From Burkholderia cenocepacia (GTDB taxonomy: Bacteria > Pseudomonadota > Gammaproteobacteria > Burkholderiales > Burkholderiaceae), in assembly GCF_900446215.1 (NCBI RefSeq), contig NZ_UAQZ01000014.1, positions 558,001 through 622,000 of the forward strand: a DNA stretch of 64,000 nt. Direction: 5' to 3'. The translations under genes were made by a program, and so were the position numbers. A model generated the notes under the pieces. It did no database searches. It saw only the letters and a list, made by a program, of their open reading frames with translations, and had not been told where the DNA came from. Positions 60,342 to 64,000 of this stretch are shown piece by piece. The first letter of the stretch is position 1, and every line of letters starts with the position of its first letter.

Positions 60342-61327
60342 GCAGCCCCATTCGTTGCCGTCAGCAATGCTGTGACTACCATCCCTCGTAATCATCGCGC
60401 TCTTCTGACCGTGCGCCCTGACCACCGCTCCGCCTCTTGAGCCCTTGATTATCGCTGAGCCGCCCAAATCTTCATACCTAAGGCAGACAACGCAAGTCAC
60501 GCCGAATACGTCACGCTGCAGAAGAAGAACTCAAAGAGGTGTATATGGATTCAGCGCAGGACAAGATCACCGGCGAAATCGTCGAAGCCGAACAACTCTG
60601 GCTCATCCCCGAGGTCGACAAGGACCGGTACGTCTGCCGCGGATGTGGAATCAAGCTCACGCCCGCCGCTTATCGACCGGAGAATGTGGTCCGGCCATAC
60701 TTCACTGCGCGAGACGGCGATCACAAGCTGGGGTGCGATGTCAATGGGGAGAAAAAGCTCGTCACCAAGGGCAAGAAGAATCGCGTAAGCACGCCGAAGG
60801 AAGGGTTTCCTGCGCCATATCCGTCGAAGCTCGTCCTGCGCGATCTCCGGGCAATCACGGGCGAACCGGGCGGCGGCGACAATGACGGAACGGGAGGCAG
60901 CGGCACCAGACGGAGGGGCGACGGCGAGCGCGGCACATCTACGTCGAACCGTCGCCGCGTCGCGAACACGATTCGCCGGATCTGTCGGACCTTCATCAAT
61001 TTCCCGTACGATCGGGATCTCGAACTGGAAGTGCCTGGCATCGACGCGACGAAATATCTGTCCGTATTCAAGAAACTGAAATGGGACGAACTGGCTCGCT
61101 ACCCGGACACCCGGATTTTCTATGCCGCGATTCGGTGGAGCAAGCCCTTAGAGACTGACGAATTTCTCGAAGTCACCGTTGACGCCGGCGAGCGCGATCA
61201 GGAAAAGCGGCTTGCGCGTGGTCACCGTGTTCGCGTCGAATGGGCTGACTGGAGCAAGGCGAAGCGCACATACGTGCGCAACGAAATCGAAGCCGCCCGC
61301 AAAGAGGCGATTGCAGCAAAAGACAAA

Positions 61328-62241
61328 GAGACGGTTTCAAAAAGGCCCGGTGGGGCTGTTAACTTGCGCGGCGAGCTGTTAACCTCAGGCATCGGAACAA
61401 CTGAGACCGAGGAGATGGCCAAGCCGATCATTGACGACGAACTGTGGACATTGATCGAGCCGTTATTGCCGCCACCCAAGCCGCGGCGCGAGAAAAACCC
61501 AGGCCGCCTGCCTGTTTCGAATCGCGCCGCGCTGACCGGCATCCTGTTCGTTCTCAAGACCGGACTGCGCTGGCGCGACCTGCCCGCCGAGATGGGCTGC
61601 GGCTCGGGCGTGACTTGCTGGCGACGGCTACGCGATTGGCAGGCTGCGGGCGTATGGGATCGCCTGCACGAATTGCTGCTTGCGAAGCTGCGAGCAGCAG
61701 ACCAAATCGATTTCTCGCGAGCCGCAGTCGATTCCTCATCGATTCGCGCCGTTGGGGCGGGCCAAAAACTGGGCCAAACCCCACCGATCGCGCGCGACCA
61801 GGTTCTAAGCACCACATCGTCACCGACGCCAATGGCACGCCGCTCGCGGCGATCCTGACCGGCGCGAACGTTCACGATGTCACGCAGCTGCTGCCGCTGA
61901 TCGATGCGATTCCGCCAATTCGTGGGTTGCGCGGCCACCCACTGCAGAGACCGCGCGTGGTCTACGCCGATCGCGGTTACGACTCTGAGCGGCATCGACG
62001 CGCGTTGCGCGATCGCGGTATCGAGCCGGTTATCGCCAAGCGCCGCACCGAACATGGCAGCGGCCTTGGAAAATATCGCTGGGTCGTTGAACGCACGCAT
62101 GCCTGGCTGCATCACTTCCGTCGTCTCCGCATTCGTTTCGAGCGCCGTGCAGACATTCACGGCGCGTTCCTCAAACTCGGTTGCTGCCTGATCTGCTGGA
62201 ATACCCTTCGGCGGGCCGACCAGTCTTTATGAAACCGTCTC
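61328..62241 (+). mobile_element. IS5-family (IS427-like) element, copy 2
   Basis: 914 bp, same sequence and orientation as copy 1. The target AAA is repeated on both sides (61325-61327 and 62242-62244). Each copy has its own different target repeat, so they are independent insertions, not the ends of one composite transposition. Confidence 0.95.
61415..62232 (+). CDS. IS5/IS427-type transposase, two frames joined by -1 frameshift (copy 2)
   Basis: Same layout as copy 1: first frame from 61415 to 61858, then a second frame with the remaining DDE residues, joined on CAAAAAC at about 61763-61769. A fusion of the interrupted zinc-ribbon gene with the IS frame also exists by chance (the frame at 60545 runs on to 61858). 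Confidence 0.88.
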
Positions 62242-62412
62242 AAAGGCAACAAAGAAAAGGGTTACCTGTTCTTTGTAGGGGAGCAAGACAACGACGACGC
62301 GACGCTGTTCCGTGTCACCGATCACCGGCTGATCTGTTGCCTGGTCGACGAAATCACATACCCGACGTTGAGCAAACAGACCGGCTCACGCCCATCAAGA
62401 GTCGTGGCGTGA

Positions 62413-62873
62413 ACCGCCAGCGCATCGGCGCGAGATACATGCAGAGCGCCGCCACGAGCGACTTCGCAACGGTACAAATTTGCTCCGTCACCGTACCGGC
62501 ACGAAGCATCCCGGCGTACACGTTGCCCCCAGGGAGGTAGCGGGGGCGAATAGCGCCGCCGCCAACGCGATCGCCCACGTCATGCGCGGCATCGCGCCGG
62601 CGCTGCCGTCGCTCGTGTCCAGCGATTCGTCTGCGACAACCGCACACCGAAGCCTCCCGTTGCCTGACCTTGCGCCTTCAGTGCATGCCCAACAGTTCGT
62701 AGATTGCGCTTGCTGCGCCACCCCGAAGAGGCAGCCAACATCAGCGACGAAAGCACCATGGACCCAAGCCCGGATGAAGTGACCGCCAGGAGGCTGTTAA
62801 TCACCTCCTGGCGGCCTTCGCAAGACATCATCTACTACACCCACTCGATTCATTGAGCCTGTTGTAGCCCGAT
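62413..62873. other. 460-bp region without a supportable gene
   Basis: Between the zinc-ribbon gene and the YfjJ-like gene, which converge. Several short frames overlap on both strands with no ribosome site or recognisable product. It contains a long perfect stem-loop at 62783-62814. Confidence 0.4.
62783..62814. terminator. Stem-loop with 11-bp perfect arms between convergent genes
   Basis: CCGCCAGGAGG-N10-CCTCCTGGCGG. It lies about 60 bp after the stop of the minus-strand YfjJ-like gene and about 370 bp after the zinc-ribbon gene. There is no T-run, so it may be a weak bidirectional terminator or a structural site of the mobile element. Confidence 0.45.
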
Positions 62874-64000
62874 TTATTCATTCTGGTCCTTATCCAGCTT
62901 ACCCGTGTTCGCATCAGTCACGCCGTGCGACGAAGGTTCAATCAACTCGGTACTGGTCCCGCTCGCTTCCGAATCAACACGAGGACGACCTGAAGACGAC
63001 TTCTTCGGCACTTGGCCCATGTCGAACGTTCGGATACGATCGGCACTCTTGAGCATCAGGTACTGCTCCGACTTGGCGAGATACACGAGGTTCTTACGCA
63101 GCGCTTCTCGCTTCTTCGTGTCCTTCCAGTCGATCTGCCCCACACCAACACCGTGGCCGCGCTTCTCGTAACTCTTCTTCAACTGAGCCCTGTTGCTGTT
63201 CCAGTAATCGCCCTTTCCTTCAGTGACTACGTTCGCCCAATACTCACCGATCAGCATGGCGATGTACTCGTCGTGGTTGTGCTCTGCCGAGTAGAACAAG
63301 ATCACATGCAAATGCAACCCCGTGCCCTCGCCTTGTTCGATAGCCCATACGTAGTTCGCAATACCTGACATCAACGTGTTAAACCGACGAGCGGCGAAGA
63401 AGCGGTCACGATGCTGCTGGATCACTTCTGGCGTAATCCAACGGCGAAACTGAGGCTTGTAGCGCAGCGTCAACGCCAGGACCAACCAACGCGATCTACC
63501 GGTCTCTGCCGAGAACATCTCCTCTTCCAATGTCAATACGTTTGCCCTGTTCTTCTCAGCGTTTGCTTCTCTCAGTCGTTCACGCTCCCTGAATGCACGC
63601 GACTGACAACGCTCACGAATCTTCTCGATGAGCAGGTCGAACAGGTCCATGTATCGCATGCCATCAGCTCGTACGACGTCTCCCGGCTTATCGAAAGCAA
63701 AAGGATGCCGATCGCCGATCAAGCCCAGTTCCTTACAAACGTCGTAGAACACCTCTACGCGTGCCGTGTAGTGGTAGACCTCAGCGTAGCGCTCCAACCA
63801 CTCGTTCACCAAACGATAGTAGCGTTTGCCAAAGTAGAGTTCACGGATGCGCTTGATACCGCTGTATCGAGCAGTCTCCTCAATGAACGAGCCTTTACGT
63901 CCCTTCTCGATTTCTTGAACGAACTTCTCAATGGCAAAGAGATAGCGGGAAGCGTAGCCTTTGTGAATGACCACTTGCCTACGTCCATCTATATCGATTT
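62874..64000 (-). CDS. YagK/YfjJ (inovirus Gp2-like) protein, 5' end probably outside window
   Basis: At least 366 residues. The frame is open past a GTG at 63974 to the window edge (IDIDGRRQVVIHKGYASRYL), so the real start is probably upstream. The Gp2-like domain is seen in WLVLALTLRYKPQFRRWITP and NYVWAIEQGEGTGLHLHVIL followed by FYSAEHNHDEYIAMLIGEYW; HLH resembles the HUH metal motif of replication proteins. The C-terminus (SSSGRPRVDSEASG) looks disordered. Such genes are common in satellite prophages and integrative islands, which supports a mobile origin for the defence island. A replication role is inferred. Confidence 0.75.
   Translation of the reverse strand, partial: IDIDGRRQVVIHKGYASRYLFAIEKFVQEIEKGRKGSFIEETARYSGIKRIRELYFGKRYYRLVNEWLERYAEVYHYTARVEVFYDVCKELGLIGDRHPFAFDKPGDVVRADGMRYMDLFDLLIEKIRERCQSRAFRERERLREANAEKNRANVLTLEEEMFSAETGRSRWLVLALTLRYKPQFRRWITPEVIQQHRDRFFAARRFNTLMSGIANYVWAIEQGEGTGLHLHVILFYSAEHNHDEYIAMLIGEYWANVVTEGKGDYWNSNRAQLKKSYEKRGHGVGVGQIDWKDTKKREALRKNLVYLAKSEQYLMLKSADRIRTFDMGQVPKKSSSGRPRVDSEASGTSTELIEPSSHGVTDANTGKLDKDQNE

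Larger units (their letters stand above)
60545..62412 (+). pseudogene. Zinc-ribbon hypothetical protein, split by the second IS5-type copy
   Basis: From the ATG at 60545 (AAGAGGTG ribosome site) to 61327, then from 62245 to the stop at 62412: 316 residues, in frame after removing the element and one AAA. A zinc-ribbon-like start is visible: YVCRGCGIKLTPAAY (CxxC at 30-33), PYFTARDGDHKLGCDV (His and Cys). A Gly/Arg-rich linker (about 113-135) follows, then NTIRRICRTFINFPYDRDLE and a charged C-terminus. The start recalls the N-terminal zinc segment of CoiA-like proteins, but I do not recognise the rest. It lies about 200 bp after capP. A defence role is only a guess. Confidence 0.65.

Noticed and set aside
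60545..61858. One 438-residue protein running into the IS sequence
   Set aside because: The C-terminal part is the IS transposase frame; the fusion arises only from the insertion.
55750..62241. Composite transposon built from the two IS5-type copies
   Set aside because: Each copy has its own distinct target duplication, so they inserted independently; only later recombination between them is possible.

Overview
The window is GC-rich and reads like an accessory stretch of a Burkholderia genome, most likely of the B. cepacia complex. This is inferred from codon use, from Burkholderia-type porin, VgrG and AraC/LysR proteins, and from the IS66, IS3/IS407, IS5/IS427 and IS701 content. No rRNA, tRNA or CRISPR array was seen.

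Region 1 (1-8931) holds the end of a TetR regulator, a glycerate kinase, a LysR regulator, and an aromatic-acid/fusaric-acid type efflux operon (LysR, NodT outer-membrane factor, FUSC permease, DUF1656, HlyD). Region 2 (8935-25350) is an IS-riddled type VI secretion (T6SS) island. It contains an IS66 element nested inside an older IS66 remnant (8-bp target duplication), a DUF262/HNH GmrSD-like protein, a VirB10/TrbI-like gene split by an IS407-type element (4-bp duplication), a PAAR tip, a probable immunity protein, a 960-residue putative cell-wall-degrading effector, VgrG, and another IS66 element without target duplication. Region 3 (25351-26878) has no convincing gene.

Region 4 (26915-41542) is a catabolic cluster: TetR, alpha/beta hydrolase, VOC protein, aryl-AMP/CoA ligase, hotdog thioesterase, aryl-CoA-type FAD hydroxylase, AAHS transporter, maleate isomerase, porin, aldehyde dehydrogenase, SphA-like outer-membrane protein, SDR, and an oppositely oriented AraC gene. 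I infer degradation of an ortho-substituted aromatic acid (salicylate or anthranilate type) through CoA thioesters towards maleate and fumarate. The same palindrome, TTTGAC-N6-GTCAAA, lies at both ends of the cluster, which suggests one TetR regulon.

Region 5 (41609-49641) holds a glycan operon (GT4, polysaccharide deacetylase, GT39/ArnT-like, 36-aa membrane peptide), an AraC protein with two HTH domains, and two proteins sharing an NC(S/T)(S/T) motif, one HdeD-like and one DUF4105/Lnb-like. Region 6 (49642-54803) has an IS701 remnant, an IS3 element placed at the 5' end of an AraC gene, an alpha/beta hydrolase and a CGNR zinc-finger protein.

Region 7 (55265-64000) is a defence island. It carries a CBASS operon (YjzC-like small protein, CD-NTase, E2-like protein, 4-TM effector) with a divergent CapH/CapP-type repressor-protease pair and palindromic sites between them. 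The effector gene and a nearby zinc-ribbon gene are each interrupted by an identical 914-bp IS5/IS427-type element. Both genes read through in frame once the element and one target copy are removed. A YfjJ/inovirus-Gp2-like protein ends the window.
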